Positions 48,170 through 59,555 of a DNA stretch of 64,000 bases are shown here, piece by piece. The translations under genes and the position numbers were made by a program. Origin of the DNA: Nematostella vectensis (lineage: Eukaryota > Cnidaria > Anthozoa > Actiniaria > Edwardsiidae); NCBI RefSeq assembly GCF_932526225.1, contig NC_064038.1, positions 3,534,001-3,598,000 on the forward strand. Direction: 5' to 3'. Positions within the stretch are counted from its first letter, which is position 1, and each line of letters begins with the position of its first letter. The notes beneath the pieces are model-generated. The model was not told the origin of the DNA. It saw nothing but the letters and a program-made list of their open reading frames with translations, and did not search any database.

Positions 48170-48787
48170 CCCTTTAATCCCCCCTCTATAATATGCCCCA
48201 CCCTCTCAATGATCTGCTCTTCCTTTCTGCCAACCCTCTTTAATAAGCCATCTTTTAAAAAAACATAGCTCTCTAATAAGCTGCCCCTCTGATAAGCAAT
48301 CCCTTTCTAGCAAGCCATGACTCTATTAACCCACCCCTTGGCAAAATTTCTAGTATTACATTATTTACATACCAGTGTGCACCTTCTGTTAGGCTGCATA
48401 GAGTGCATTATTTAATAAGCCACCCTCTCTATTAAGCCAACCTTATGAAACAAGCCAGTCCTCTCCAATAAGTCACCCCTCTAATAAGCCATCACTATCT
48501 AACAAGTCACCCCTTTTATAAGCCAGCCCTCTCTAATAAATCACCTATCTCCAATAAGCCAGCCCTCTCTAATAAATCACCCATCTCTAATGAGCAAGCC
48601 CTCTCTAAAAGCCACCCCTCTCTAATATGGCAGCCCTCTAATAAGCCACCCCTCTCTAATAAGCCATCCCTCTCTAATAAGCCAGCCCTCTCTGATAAGC
48701 CATCCCTTTCTAATAAGCCACCTATTTCTTATAAGCCACCCCTCTCTGATGAGCCATCCCTCTCTAATAAGCCAAACCTGTCTCATA
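48170..48787 (+). repeat. Minisatellite of about 19-20 bp, left arm of a large inverted repeat
   Basis: About 30 irregular units of AATAAGCCACCCCTCTCT. The right arm at 50875-51612 is the same unit in reverse complement. Confidence 0.85.
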
Positions 48788-48894
48788 AGGGGGGGAGGGG
48801 TGAATAGGGGTCTCCCTAGCAGGATTCTTTCCTACGTGTGGCCAATATAAGTTTTGACACCTATGCGGCAGAGAAAGGGCGTGGTCCCTAAACT

Positions 48895-49740
48895 CTAAGG
48901 GATGACGCGTAGCACTTTAGTTTGTACCTTACAGCACTCGTCAATGATGACTACTTCTGCGAGACGGTCGAGTTTGTGCCCCAGCTCGGAAGGTCTCCAC
49001 TCCTCTATCGGCTTCCCCGCTGGTATGCAGAGGTAGTGGTGGTAGGTTTGAGCCTTCACCGCGAGACGCGGGTTATTGCGATGGTCGTGGGCGAGTTCGT
49101 TCTCGGGGGTGAGCACCACAACGTTGCGGCCGCGGAACATGCTCACCGCCCACTCGGTCTCCCCCGATCCTCCTTGGCCGGCTAGAAACATCTTTGCAGA
49201 GGTTGCGGCCACTAGATCGCACGGCAGACTCGGCGCAGTGCTCGGCTCCCTAGCCAAGCTCCCCGACTTCTTCGGACCCCAAGCCGCTTCGGGTCGCCAC
49301 TCGTACCCAGGCTTCTTGTGGCGCCACTCCCCATACCTCGGATTTCGCTCCACGAGCTTTACACCACTGGGCACCGCCTTTGCGTATATGGCATCTGTGC
49401 ACACTCGCAGGACGTCTTCGCGAGGGATCCGCCTCAACATGCGTCGCAACGCTATGTTTGTGTACGCCAAGACGAAGGCCTCCGTCCTGTCCCGATCGGT
49501 ACAGTTTCCCTTCGTGCGTGACTATAACACGCCCACACAGCCAGATCCTCGTGCTTCTGGGGATCGCCCTGTTTATAAAGCGAATGAGCACCTCTCGCAC
49601 TTTTGCCTCTCGCGTTTTTGTGGCTGCACTGGTAGCGCGAAGCGCTGCCTTCTCCTGACATAACGAACGAAGCTCCCTCTCAGCCTCGAAGTCTAGGCCG
49701 TGGACGCTCGCGATCGCAGGTGGTTCAGTCTGAAGCTCCG
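48895..49740 (-). pseudogene. Decayed polymerase-like/helicase gene, GC-rich
   Basis: The longest frame (49470-48895) reads AYTNIALRRMLRRIPREDVL then VCTDAIYAK, resembling the end of a family-B polymerase palm (motif C, usually DTD). It continues into LAGQGGSGETEWA, a P-loop with Glu for the essential Lys, and VVIIDEC, a Walker B. NVVVLTPENELAHDH between them fits a superfamily-1 helicase motif. Upstream sequence to about 49740 continues the gene in other frames. GC content is much higher than its surroundings, suggesting foreign (viral or mobile element) origin. The polymerase part is tentative; the helicase part is fairly clear. Confidence 0.5.
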
Positions 49741-49869
49741 GTCAGGCGTGGTTATTGTGGCAAGGGATGCGGAGGCGCTGGGCCCCTCCCAGGCCTAAGA
49801 CGGGGCTGGGAGGCCCGGAGGGGCGATTCGCGTCCCCCACTCGTTTCACTGAAAGTCCCCAGTCCCCCC

Positions 49870-50870
49870 CCCTACTATAATCACGTTTAAAGATTTCGGC
49901 AGCGTAATATGATGTGTGATCAGGAAAGACAAACTCGTTCCAAAATGACAATGGCGTGTGGAGTATGGCTATGTCTATTTTCATGTAACAAATATCAGCA
50001 AATGTAACAAATGTCAGCAAATGTAACAAATGTCAGCAAACGTAACAAATGTCAGCAAGTTTTGAGATCTTCACTAGTGCAATATTTCACTATGAAATAC
50101 CTGTTCAAGCAGAGTACAAGGCTTGGAAGATCTTTAAAAGGTCATATCTTATGTTATAGATAAGACGAGGGAAGTTACAAAATGCTTACTATGAAAAAGC
50201 ATCTGCGGCGTGTCATCTATGTCGGCTATTTTTATTTTCGACTTTATTGCACTACCTGAACAGTTTGAAAACGATGATGAAAAGGATAATGAAGCTATGA
50301 ATTGACAAATCTGCACCAATACATTTTGAAATTTTGGAAGAACTTATACGCTGGAAATCGCTTCTTTTTCGCCGCATCATCCGATTAGTCGGGACGTATC
50401 GCCCTTTTTCTAGCTAATTTAACAATTCTGCAATTCACGGTCATTTTGTTGTCAAATACCAGGATTAGTAATCTTAGTATAATTTTTAATAGATCCGCTA
50501 CAGTCTTTGTTTTTTTTTTTTTGCTGATGTCCGCCCATCCAAAAAACAAACACACCCTCCCCCCTTGACCCGCTTAATTTCATTTCGAACATTTGCATCT
50601 AATTGTATATTTATGAGTTTGGGATTTGCTGATTTTTTTAAAAAAAACATTGTTTACAAAAGAAATAATGTGTTTATAATGTGACTGTGACTCGTTTTAT
50701 TTAAAATCTTGGGAACGTAATGGTCTTTTTCTCATTTATATGACATTTCGTTTGGCTGCCCAAGTATTCTGATTATTCCTTAAAAAATCAATCCAATTGT
50801 ATCTAATTTTACACGTGTAAAATTGGATATCAACTCCAAACATATCACTTGGGAAATATAGTGATTTATA
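49870..50870. other. Stretch with nothing recognised
   Basis: A/T-rich sequence between the GC-rich remnant and the right minisatellite arm. The only structure is a short AAATGTAACAAATGTCAGC tandem near 49985-50055 and a poly-T run near 50510. Confidence 0.5.
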
Positions 50871-50874
50871 TAGT

Positions 50875-51612
50875 GGCTTATTAGAGAGGGGTGACTTATA
50901 AGAGAGGGGTGGCTTATTAGAGAGGGCTGGCTCATTAGAGAGGGTTGACCTATTAGTGAGGAGTGGCTTTTAGAGAGGGGTGGCTTATTAGAGAGGGGTG
51001 GCTTATTTGAGAGGTGTGGCTCCTTAGAGAGGGTTGCTTATTAGAGAGGGGTGGCTTATTAGGGAGGGGTGGCATATTAGAGAAGGGTGGCTTATCAGAT
51101 AGGGGTGACTTATTAGAGAGGGATGGCTCATCAGAGAGGGGTGGCTTATTAAAGAGGGCTGACTTATTAGAGAGGGGTGACTTATTAGAGAGGGGTGGCT
51201 TTTAGAGGGGCTGGCTTATTAGAGAGGGGTGACTTATTAGAGAGGGGTGACTTATTGGAGAGGGGTGGCTTTAAGAGAGGGGTGACTTATTAGAGAGGGG
51301 TGACTTATTAGAGAGGGGTGGCTTTTAGAGAGGGGTGACTTTTATTAGAGAGGGGTGACTCTAGAGAAGGGTGGCTTATTAGAGAGGGGTGACTTTTATT
51401 AGAGAAGGGTGGCTTATTAGAGAGGGGTGGCTTATTAGAGAAGGGTGGCTTATTCGAGATGGGTGACTTATTAGAGAGGTGTGGCTTATCAGAAAGGGCT
51501 GGCTTATTAGAGAGGGCTAGTTTATCAGAGAGGGCTGGCTTATTAGAGAGGGATGGCTTATTTGAGAGGGCTAGTTTATCAGAGGATTGGCTTAGAAGAG
51601 AGGGCTGGTGTC
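50875..51612 (-). repeat. Minisatellite of about 19-20 bp, right arm of the inverted repeat
   Basis: About 37 units of AGAGAGGGGTGGCTTATT with variants, in the opposite orientation to 48170-48787. The two arms are 2.1 kb apart. Confidence 0.88.
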
Positions 51613-51719
51613 GCAATAGTGCCTTTGATTGGATGAATCATTTTTCTCCACGTGAAATTCAGATTTTATTATTAGAAATAAATAAACAAATTAAACAAAA
51701 TAAATAAAAATCACCCGCC

Positions 51720-52980
51720 CGCGTGCTCTCGTGGTAGAAATCGCGACCAGAAATGAAACATTTTTTGGCCTAATCGTTCCCTATTCATTGTGCACTGTTT
51801 TAAGAGGGATTTTTTCTCCTGGGGACCTCAACTCCTGCATTTTTTGCGAGCATAATAAACGAACCGCGAGAATGTTTATGGGGTATGCACCCCAGAAATC
51901 TAGTTAAAGTATTTGGAAGCCCTCCGACTCAACCGGCATGTCCGCTCATATACAAATATACAAGTACCACTGCGAGCTGGGACGAAATATCCAAGAGCAA
52001 ATGGTCATCTGAATGGGTAAACGAATCCAAGCTCAAAGTTATGGCTACATGCCCCTAACCGCATATGTTCTTCCTGTATGTTGTACAAAAAGAAAATCCT
52101 ATGGACGGGAAATTATGATCCGTCGCAGAACAATAGAAACTTTCTTGCATACTTGATTAACAAAATGTGAATATGTTAGAATTGAGAATTTTGAACTTGA
52201 AATCCTGCATCACTATCGGCTTTCATACATTATGTTATTTTACCGTAGAACCTAATCGTTTTACAGTTTTTCTTAAGCAACACACATCAAACAAATAGAC
52301 AAAGACACTAAACAGTAGTCAGAGAGATAAAGGGGAGAGAGGAGAGAGAGAGAGGGGAGGCGGGGGGGGCGCAACAAATGCGCAAAAATAATAGTTGTTA
52401 ATCAGTAAAGTAAACCGCGAAAAGCATACACAGGTGGAAAACAAGGCATTTTGAAAATATATGTATAAGCGTTGAAATTGAAAAAAAAAACGCACACAGG
52501 ACCATTTCCATTTAATTACGTTAGACAATGATATAATGACCGAGACTATATTTAAAAATGAAAAAAATCTGCACAAAGGTGTATCTAAATTATTGAACCT
52601 TTTCTGAATTATGATTTAGAAAGGGGCTTTGTTCACTTCATTACTAGTTTTGCTGTTTTATGAGTTTTTATTGTGGCTCAGAACAGTTCACAGTTTTATT
52701 CTGCCAGTATTTTTTTATAGAGTTACAATTCATAAAATTAAGTAGGCAAGGAAGTCCAGAGAAGCCAAAGGCTTATAAAATAGGACTCCCTTCTAACATA
52801 TCCATAAATACATAGAAGTGGACCTTTTGCTCTCGTGGGCGGTGCTGCCCCTCTCTGGGCACGGGCCTTGTTGAATTGTGTATTGAAACATTTGCCCTAT
52901 AATGAAAGAGAATCTATGATTTGTGCATATTACTTCCTATGACTACGCCTATTTTACTATTTCTAAGGCGTTGTAGGGAG
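51720..52980. other. Intergenic stretch, only a GA-rich microsatellite
   Basis: A GAGAGAG/GGGG run at about 52322-52370; otherwise A/T-rich with no recognised gene or element. Confidence 0.5.
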
Positions 52981-52987
52981 TAAATAC

Positions 52988-52988
52988 A

Positions 52989-53020
<32 letters not shown>

Positions 53021-55830
53021 CTTTATTGCCTTAGATAAATCAACATGTCTAAGTTTACAAAATGTAGGAGAAACCGATTATAAGTAAATGCGCTACATCA
53101 ATTATATGTCACTATATTTAAAGACAAGCCTATTGACAAAAGTATTTTTGAATCGCTCTGAGTGAACCCTAGGATAAATCACATTTCTTTTTCTGAGGTT
53201 GTATTTTTGGTCTTTTTTAGGCAGGATTTCGCTCAGAGGATATTCAGGTTGATCTAAGCGAGTACGATAAATCTTCTTATCTGCCTCCTCTAGAAGTTTA
53301 CGGATGTTTACAATGTTTGAAATGTATTTCCTTTTAAAGCATCTCTCTAGGAAGTTCTGTATGTTTGTGAGATCCGAGTCTGAGGCACCAAAAACGGACA
53401 AGCCATAAGTGAAATTAGGAAGGACAATAGACTTAAAGAGGTGATCGAGTTCTTCTTGACAAATTCCTTCCTTTCTTAAAGATCTTAAAATGTAAAGACA
53501 CTTATTTGCCTTTGTTAACTTGGAACGCACATGTTCACTGTATTTGCCGTTAGACTGAAAGGTAATCCCTAGAATCGGTAATACCGTACATTGCGGAATG
53601 TTGTTCACTAACTCGATATTCTGATTACACCCTTTCTTGCGGAAAACTAGCTCTTTGCATTTAGATGAATTACATACCATGCCATTGTCCTTTGTCCAAG
53701 TTAAAAACAAATCTACTAAGTCCGTGCGACATTCGCCATTGGCCCAGACAGGAATAACAATATTTGAGTCGTCAGCATATTTAAACAGAGCGGGCTGATT
53801 ACATAAATTGATTTCTAAATCATTGATAAATATGTTAAAAAGATACGGGCTACTAACGCTGCCCTGCGTTGTACCTCGATTTACACATTTCCAATGACAC
53901 TCAAACCCATTGTATACCACGCGCTGTTGGCGGCTAGCCAAAAAACTCAGATACCAATTAACAATAAAGGGACTTAATGGTAATTGTTTAAGCTTACATG
54001 ACAAATTTACGTGTTTTACGCTATCGAACGCTTTGGAAAAGTCCATCGCAAACAATCTGACGGCTTTGCATTCCGGACTATCTAGATAGCCGTAGACCGA
54101 GTGCTGCATGCATAGTAGCGCGTCTGTGCAACTCCCGCCAGTTCTATATGCAAACTGAGTGGAACTCAGAAGTTCTTCTACGGTTTCTCGCACGTGAATG
54201 TTATAAACAGCTTTTTCGAAAGCTCGGGCGATAACAGGCGTAATGTTGATTCCTCTGTACTCGGTCTTGCCCTTTGGTACATCCAGTTTAGGTAGGGGGG
54301 TTACATGGGCACGTTTCCATGACGACGGCCAAACACTTGATTCAAGAGACCAGTTCCAAATCTTGCAGATGATTGATGTAAATATTTCTGCGTGTTCTTT
54401 CCATATCCAAGATGGGATGAGATCTGGTCCGGTTGCAGTGTTCTTCAAATGCTGCAGACATTGCCATACGTATCTTTCTGAGATAACCGGGGCGTGGTCT
54501 TCACTATGGACTTCGACCAGGGTGGGCTGCTCATACGCTGTGTCCCAACAGAGGTTCGCAAAGTAGTCATTGAGTTCGACTAGTGACTGCTCATCAAGCG
54601 AGACCTTAGCTGAAGAACGTCGGCGCTGTGAGAGGTTATCAATGTGCCTCCACCACTCCCTCGAGCCAACTGGTGCTTGCAAAATATTCTTTCTGTTTTT
54701 GCAAATAAGATCACTGATTTTCTTGTTGATCTCTTTAAGCCGATCCGTATTATTTGGTCCTATCTTTGATTTTGTCTTTAACAGGGACTTCACCAAAGGC
54801 GTCATCCATAGCGGATCACGAGATGACATGCGCACAGTCTTGAGTGGCATACACTTTTCCAGGTTGTCATGAATAAGGTTTTCTAAGTTGCGAACGGCTT
54901 CATTAACATCATTACTCTCTAATACACTATCCCATTTTTCTTCTGCCAGCGCTAAATATAACGCTTCTTTTCTGTGTTTCCTGCAGTCTCGAATTTTGAT
55001 CGTTTTTCGAAGAGGTTTTAATTTCTTCCCTGCTGGCAAGATAACTGCCGTGTGATCTGTTTTGATTGATATGTTGTATGGAATGCACTCCCCAAACAAG
55101 TCCGGTCGATTTGTAAAGACGTTATCTAAATAGGAATCACCTCTAGTCGGAAAAGTCACGAGGGCATTCCAGCCCGTCAACATACACAGCTCTTGTACAT
55201 CAAGTTGATTAACATCGCCACCAATAACAATGGTTAGTCCTGGATGTTGATCTAGCGCATTGTCCATCAGGTTTACAAGGTATTGCATAAAATCCAGGGT
55301 CCGGTAGGTTGGCTTAGGCGGATGATAAACACTACATACCAATAACAAGTGTCCCGAGGGTAATCTTATAGTCAAATACACCAGCTCGTAGAGTGTCGAT
55401 CTATAAATGTCTATTACGGTTACATTGCTTCTTGTGTATATTGCGATGCCTCCTTTAGCTCTTTTATCAAGGCCAGCCCAGGACCTGTCCCGTCTGAAAA
55501 TGGTATAATTTGGAATGTTTACTATCGCGTCAGGCGTGTCTTGCTTCAAATGAGTCTCCGAAACAAGGCAGATGTCGATGTCTTTATTTCGCAAGTCAGC
55601 CTCCAATGCCACTGCAGCGCGAACCCTATTTTTTGTTTTTGATAAGCTGCAAATATTGGTGAACAACATTTTGGGTACTGCGAAGGTCGATGTTGCAAGA
55701 CTAGATTTAGAATTCCGTTCAGAAACACTGGACTCAGTGAAATCAATCCGGCTTGAGATGATTTTGCACAACTACTTGGTAGAGACAGAGACTATGGTAA
55801 TATATACAGTAATGAAATCTGGAATCCGGC
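52988..55830 (-). mobile_element. CR1/jockey-type LINE with (ATT)n tail
   Basis: The element is on the minus strand. The ORF is followed by a short 3' UTR and an ATT microsatellite tail (52991-53020), the usual 3' end of this group. No ORF1 is seen; the 5' end is uncertain, somewhere beyond 55771. Confidence 0.85.
53102..55771 (-). CDS. LINE endonuclease/reverse transcriptase polyprotein, intact
   Basis: An uninterrupted ORF of 889 codons. The N-terminal APE-type endonuclease shows NICSLSKTKNRV, VSETHLK, GGDVNQLD (normally GDFN) and TDHTAV. The reverse transcriptase shows DFSKAFDSVKH (motif A), GTTQGSVSSPYLFNIFINDL (motif B) and FKYADDS (catalytic YADD). The C-terminal end is short and basic. 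The endonuclease nicks target DNA and the RT copies the element RNA into it. Lack of stops or frameshifts in 2.7 kb suggests recent insertion. The GDFN-to-GDVN change and the lack of an ORF1 may limit autonomy. The start codon is uncertain; a later Met (about residue 35, before LFTNICSLS) could be used. Confidence 0.92.
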   Translation of the reverse strand: MCKIISSRIDFTESSVSERNSKSSLATSTFAVPKMLFTNICSLSKTKNRVRAAVALEADLRNKDIDICLVSETHLKQDTPDAIVNIPNYTIFRRDRSWAGLDKRAKGGIAIYTRSNVTVIDIYRSTLYELVYLTIRLPSGHLLLVCSVYHPPKPTYRTLDFMQYLVNLMDNALDQHPGLTIVIGGDVNQLDVQELCMLTGWNALVTFPTRGDSYLDNVFTNRPDLFGECIPYNISIKTDHTAVILPAGKKLKPLRKTIKIRDCRKHRKEALYLALAEEKWDSVLESNDVNEAVRNLENLIHDNLEKCMPLKTVRMSSRDPLWMTPLVKSLLKTKSKIGPNNTDRLKEINKKISDLICKNRKNILQAPVGSREWWRHIDNLSQRRRSSAKVSLDEQSLVELNDYFANLCWDTAYEQPTLVEVHSEDHAPVISERYVWQCLQHLKNTATGPDLIPSWIWKEHAEIFTSIICKIWNWSLESSVWPSSWKRAHVTPLPKLDVPKGKTEYRGINITPVIARAFEKAVYNIHVRETVEELLSSTQFAYRTGGSCTDALLCMQHSVYGYLDSPECKAVRLFAMDFSKAFDSVKHVNLSCKLKQLPLSPFIVNWYLSFLASRQQRVVYNGFECHWKCVNRGTTQGSVSSPYLFNIFINDLEINLCNQPALFKYADDSNIVIPVWANGECRTDLVDLFLTWTKDNGMVCNSSKCKELVFRKKGCNQNIELVNNIPQCTVLPILGITFQSNGKYSEHVRSKLTKANKCLYILRSLRKEGICQEELDHLFKSIVLPNFTYGLSVFGASDSDLTNIQNFLERCFKRKYISNIVNIRKLLEEADKKIYRTRLDQPEYPLSEILPKKDQKYNLRKRNVIYPRVHSERFKNTFVNRLVFKYSDI

Positions 55831-55904
55831 CTTCAACTGCACAAATACATGGATCTGAGAGCTGGACTCGCAAAATCCAAGATGGCGGCCATGACACAGC
55901 TTAT

Positions 55905-56010
55905 GCAGAAGGTATCGACTATAGCGCAAATATTCTTGGGTATTTTGCACAAACACGAGACGACGAAAAAAAAATGCATTTTATGACTGGGCTACCACAG
56001 GTTTTCTAGT
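55905..56010. repeat. Dispersed repeat shared with 28.82-28.93 kb
   Basis: Both sites contain a run of A, then TGGGCTACCACAGGT, and similar sequence for about 100 bp upstream. Probably fragments of one old element. Confidence 0.5.
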
Positions 56011-56129
56011 AAAAACACTGACAAGACAACTAAAGGTTATAAACTGAATTTATAAAGAACTTTACAAGGAACAGAACAAATGACATTTCAACTCAAAGTA
56101 CAACTGTATTTATTTACTACACAAATCTG

Positions 56130-56400
56130 CGCTAGTTAAACTTTGCCACTAGACTCTATTCATATTTAAAGCATATCTCCGGCACTGCTGTCATACGATC
56201 CTCCGTCATTTACCTCCATAAGACCCGATCGGACATACAGTTTACTACGTATGGTTGTGGAGTCTGCCCTAGTTAAACTTTGCCACTAGACTCTATTCAT
56301 ATTTAAAGCATATCTCCGGCACTGCTGTCATACGACCCTCTGTCATTTACCTCCATAAGACCCGATCGGACATACAGTTTACTACGTATAGTTGTGGAGT
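56130..56400. repeat. 133-bp tandem duplication
   Basis: Two near-identical copies starting CTAGTTAAACTTTGCCACTA near 56133 and 56266. Confidence 0.9.
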
Positions 56401-56499
56401 CTTAAAATAAAACATAAAAAGAGACAACGCAAGGTTACTGGTCCCCTCCATATCCATTTTCTACATTTTTAATAACAGAAAATGGTAGGGATATTAACC

Positions 56500-57336
56500 T
56501 GGTTCACCAGGGGGTATCATCAGGAACCACCTGATTCATTGTTGCCAGCTTAAGAGAGTCACAGTTTGGCCGATCAACTTCAGACAGACCAGAAAGCTGG
56601 GGGATTTTATTTGTACTATATGCACTTGCACCATATTTGTACTGATTCGATCTCAAGCTGTGTCGAGGTCTCAATCAAATGATGTGTTACATCTGCAATC
56701 TCAATACTCGCCATCACAGTTGAAAGGTGGATGATTAGCTTCTCAAACAACGTTTTTTCACTGTACGATACAGATCCGATAAAAGTTCACATTCTGGCAC
56801 AGTTGGCACTTGGATCAGGCGATGGTGCTCACTTGCATGTTGTCATTGTTTGAATCTTGCTATGGCACATAATTGGTTGCTGCCACCATTAAGACCTGGG
56901 AGAGGTTATACATTAGTTGTGAAAGACACTGAAGAAACCCAAAGAGCAAAAACATCCTAGTGAAACTTGGGTGATGATGTGAATGGCAAAAAATTTACAT
57001 ATGTTGAGACTTTTTTAATTGTCCGTCAAAGTAGTTTGATGTTTGCTGGACACAACAAAAGTGTGAATTACAGTAGGTTTTTCTTCCAATCAGTGTTGTA
57101 CTTTGCTCAATGTTTTGAAGCTCACATTTCATGAATTTGCGTGAAAAAAGAGATTCTTTTTATTTAGGATAACAAAATTCTTGAAAACCGGTGACAACAA
57201 ATGTTTTAGTACAATCTTTGACATGGCGACCAAAAGTAAGCCCCGGTATTACCTTTACATATACATCAGTGGTTAACAACATGTTTGCATGTTTGGTTGG
57301 ACTTTTACCTTGTATGTTTCCTGGTTCTTCTGCCAT
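56500..57336 (-). CDS. Possible small gene or pseudogene, unresolved exons
   Basis: A start exon 57336-57309 reads MAEEPGNIQ and ends at a good CAAG|GTAAAA donor, preceded by an acceptor-like GTTTGACAG. Further down, an open segment (about 56773-56664) reads EKTLFEKLIIHLSTVMASIE, then IADVTHHLIETSTQLE. A last piece near 56590-56510 reads GLSEVDRPNCDSLKLATMNQ and ends at a stop. The pieces look coding, but I could not join them all in phase; a frameshift near the A run at about 56755 is possible. Family unknown. Confidence 0.3.
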
Positions 57337-57399
57337 TCCAGCCTGTCAAACAGAACATGTTTAGTTTTTTTTAAACAACTTTTGCTTGTGGTGTAATAC

Positions 57400-59150
57400 C
57401 GTCATAGTACCTCAATGTGGGTTGTGCAGACCAACATACAGTTGAACTCACAAAAAGGGACTAACTGGGACCTATTAATTTAGTCCCATATACACATGAA
57501 GTCACATTTTAGTGTATTTTGAGCTTGTGTGAGAAAATTAAAAACTGGGTCACTTTTTCAAGTTTCAAAACTATGTTGATGTCCTACTTCTCCAAAAACG
57601 CATTAGAACCCTTTCTATAATCTTATCCATTGCTTGAAAACCTCTACCAAGTTGTCTAGGAGTCATATGGGTTAAGTTCAAATGTTTGCTTTTTGCTTGG
57701 CACATGGGGCTTTATACACACACATACTTTCCAAATAAAGTGCAAACCAAGTCACAGTGACATTTAGCCTACACAGCTATATGCATATACAGTATTGGAA
57801 CCAGAGTGTGACACATGACTCACATCTGTGACTAAATATAAGCTTTTTCCAGCATAATATTAAAAAATGTATGTGATATTATTTCTGTATGTTTATGATT
57901 GCAATAAGTGACAAATCTTTTTTCAATTACTTTATGTTGTATTACGACTTCAAACACAAGTTACTGTATATACATGTTCTGAAACTGTTTACCACCTTTT
58001 ACAAATCGTTTTTTGCATCTTACAAACTCTTTAACATTATTCTATTTTGCTTTCATGCTTGATTTGGAATTTCCAAAATTCCAACATTCACCAGATCCTG
58101 TTTTTGTTATTAGGTGGTAAACCTTTAGAAAGCTAGTAAAGTTCCAAGGAAGCATATAAAAAATTAGCATGGCAGGGAAAACTGTTGGTAATGGATAAAG
58201 ATGATTACAACAGACCCTTATGTTTAAAGGCTTTTGTTTAAGTAATTTTGCACATGAACCATCCATAACTCATAAAGCGTGTGCATAAATATTATGCACA
58301 CAAAGCAATACATAATAAGGCTTTTGTTCAGAAATAGGGTCAGCGAAGAAATATTTTAGTCCAATAAAAGTGAATACAAATACAGAACTCTATTTCAACG
58401 CTTTATAAGCTTATAGATAATACAAAAATGATTATTTGAGATCGTTAAACACAAGTATGGCTTAACATCATTCAAATCCCGCTCCACTAGAGCTAGGAAT
58501 AAATGCGTTTAAAAATTAAAAAAATCACTAACACTTAGATTCTAAACAATGGTAATATAGGGCGCTTCCTATATTTTTTCTCGCATTTCCTTATTATTCG
58601 TTCACTATGAGTTCCGGACACCACAAACGGCTACCGACACGTGGATTACAAGGGCAAAATAACACAAATCGGAATCCACTTTAATCGGGAAAAGCTGTAA
58701 GGATACCAAATATCATTATCCCAGAGAACATAAAGTCTCACTTGATAAGATTGGTATGCTTGCAGATAATATATTAACAAAGGGATGTATTTTAACAGAG
58801 AAACAAAAGCAATACTTTGAAAGTGTCACTGGATGCTTGATGTCGGATTCCTTGGAACGGCGTAAAAACCTTACCTAATTTTAAAAACAGGGCCTGATTG
58901 AACTTAACAAATCGTCTTAAGTAACATAATTAAACATGCATTATTCCATGACTTTGTTGGGCTAATAACTTAAGGTTGGATGGAGTTTGCTTTTTTCATC
59001 AGTTGAGCTAATACTTAAGTATTACAATAGTCTTCGCTGTTTTGCTTAGAGATTTTCAAGAGGAACATATTCAGCAGAACTTCATCTACCCAAAAATTAT
59101 TATAATTAATGGAGATCCTTACCTTGAATAAAGGGTAAATGCTGAAAAAG
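57400..59150. other. Intergenic stretch with nothing recognised
   Basis: A/T-rich sequence; no ORF over 80 codons, tandem array or inverted repeat stood out. Confidence 0.5.
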
Positions 59151-59259
59151 TGATTCACCAAGTTAACAATTCCAACACGACCCTATGAACGATCTCCCCT
59201 TGGCACGATCTCCACCAGGTACAAGACACGATCACAAGGCACTTTGATTGGATGGACGG

Positions 59260-59555
59260 TATGGGAGATACAAGAGACAATCTGATTGGTTAGACACTTC
59301 TGCAACGAGGACCATTCTGCAACGCTACAAACGGTCGGCTCGCGACTTCCTTCAGCAATTCGTACATTCTTGTTTGTACCGCCGTAAACTGAAAACAAAC
59401 ATAAAACGTGTGCTTATTTGACATCTATACCTGTTTTTTTCATAGCATATGCAATTTATACCCAACTTGTTATTTCCAATGAGGTGAAAGGTTGACTCGC
59501 GACTTCCTTTAGCAATTCGTACATTCTTGTTTATACTGTAAGCTGAAAACAAAAA
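59260..59555 (-). repeat. Duplicated exon-like module
   Basis: Two segments (about 59395-59335 and 59552-59490) each follow TTTTCAG and read NKNVRIAEGSRE or NKNVRIAKGSRE. They are direct duplicates about 157 bp apart. Whether either is transcribed is unknown; neighbouring sequence also matches 45.3 kb in reverse. Confidence 0.35.

Noticed and set aside
49076..49663. 195-codon plus-strand ORF in the GC-rich block
   Set aside because: Antisense to the helicase-like frame; open because of high GC content.
55878..55890. AAGATGGCGGC (YY1-like site) near the LINE 5' end
   Set aside because: It lies in the opposite orientation to the LINE and outside its clear boundary; a single short motif is not enough.
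55572..56009. 145-codon plus-strand ORF
   Set aside because: Mostly antisense to the LINE ORF; the rest is a dispersed repeat shared with 28.9 kb.
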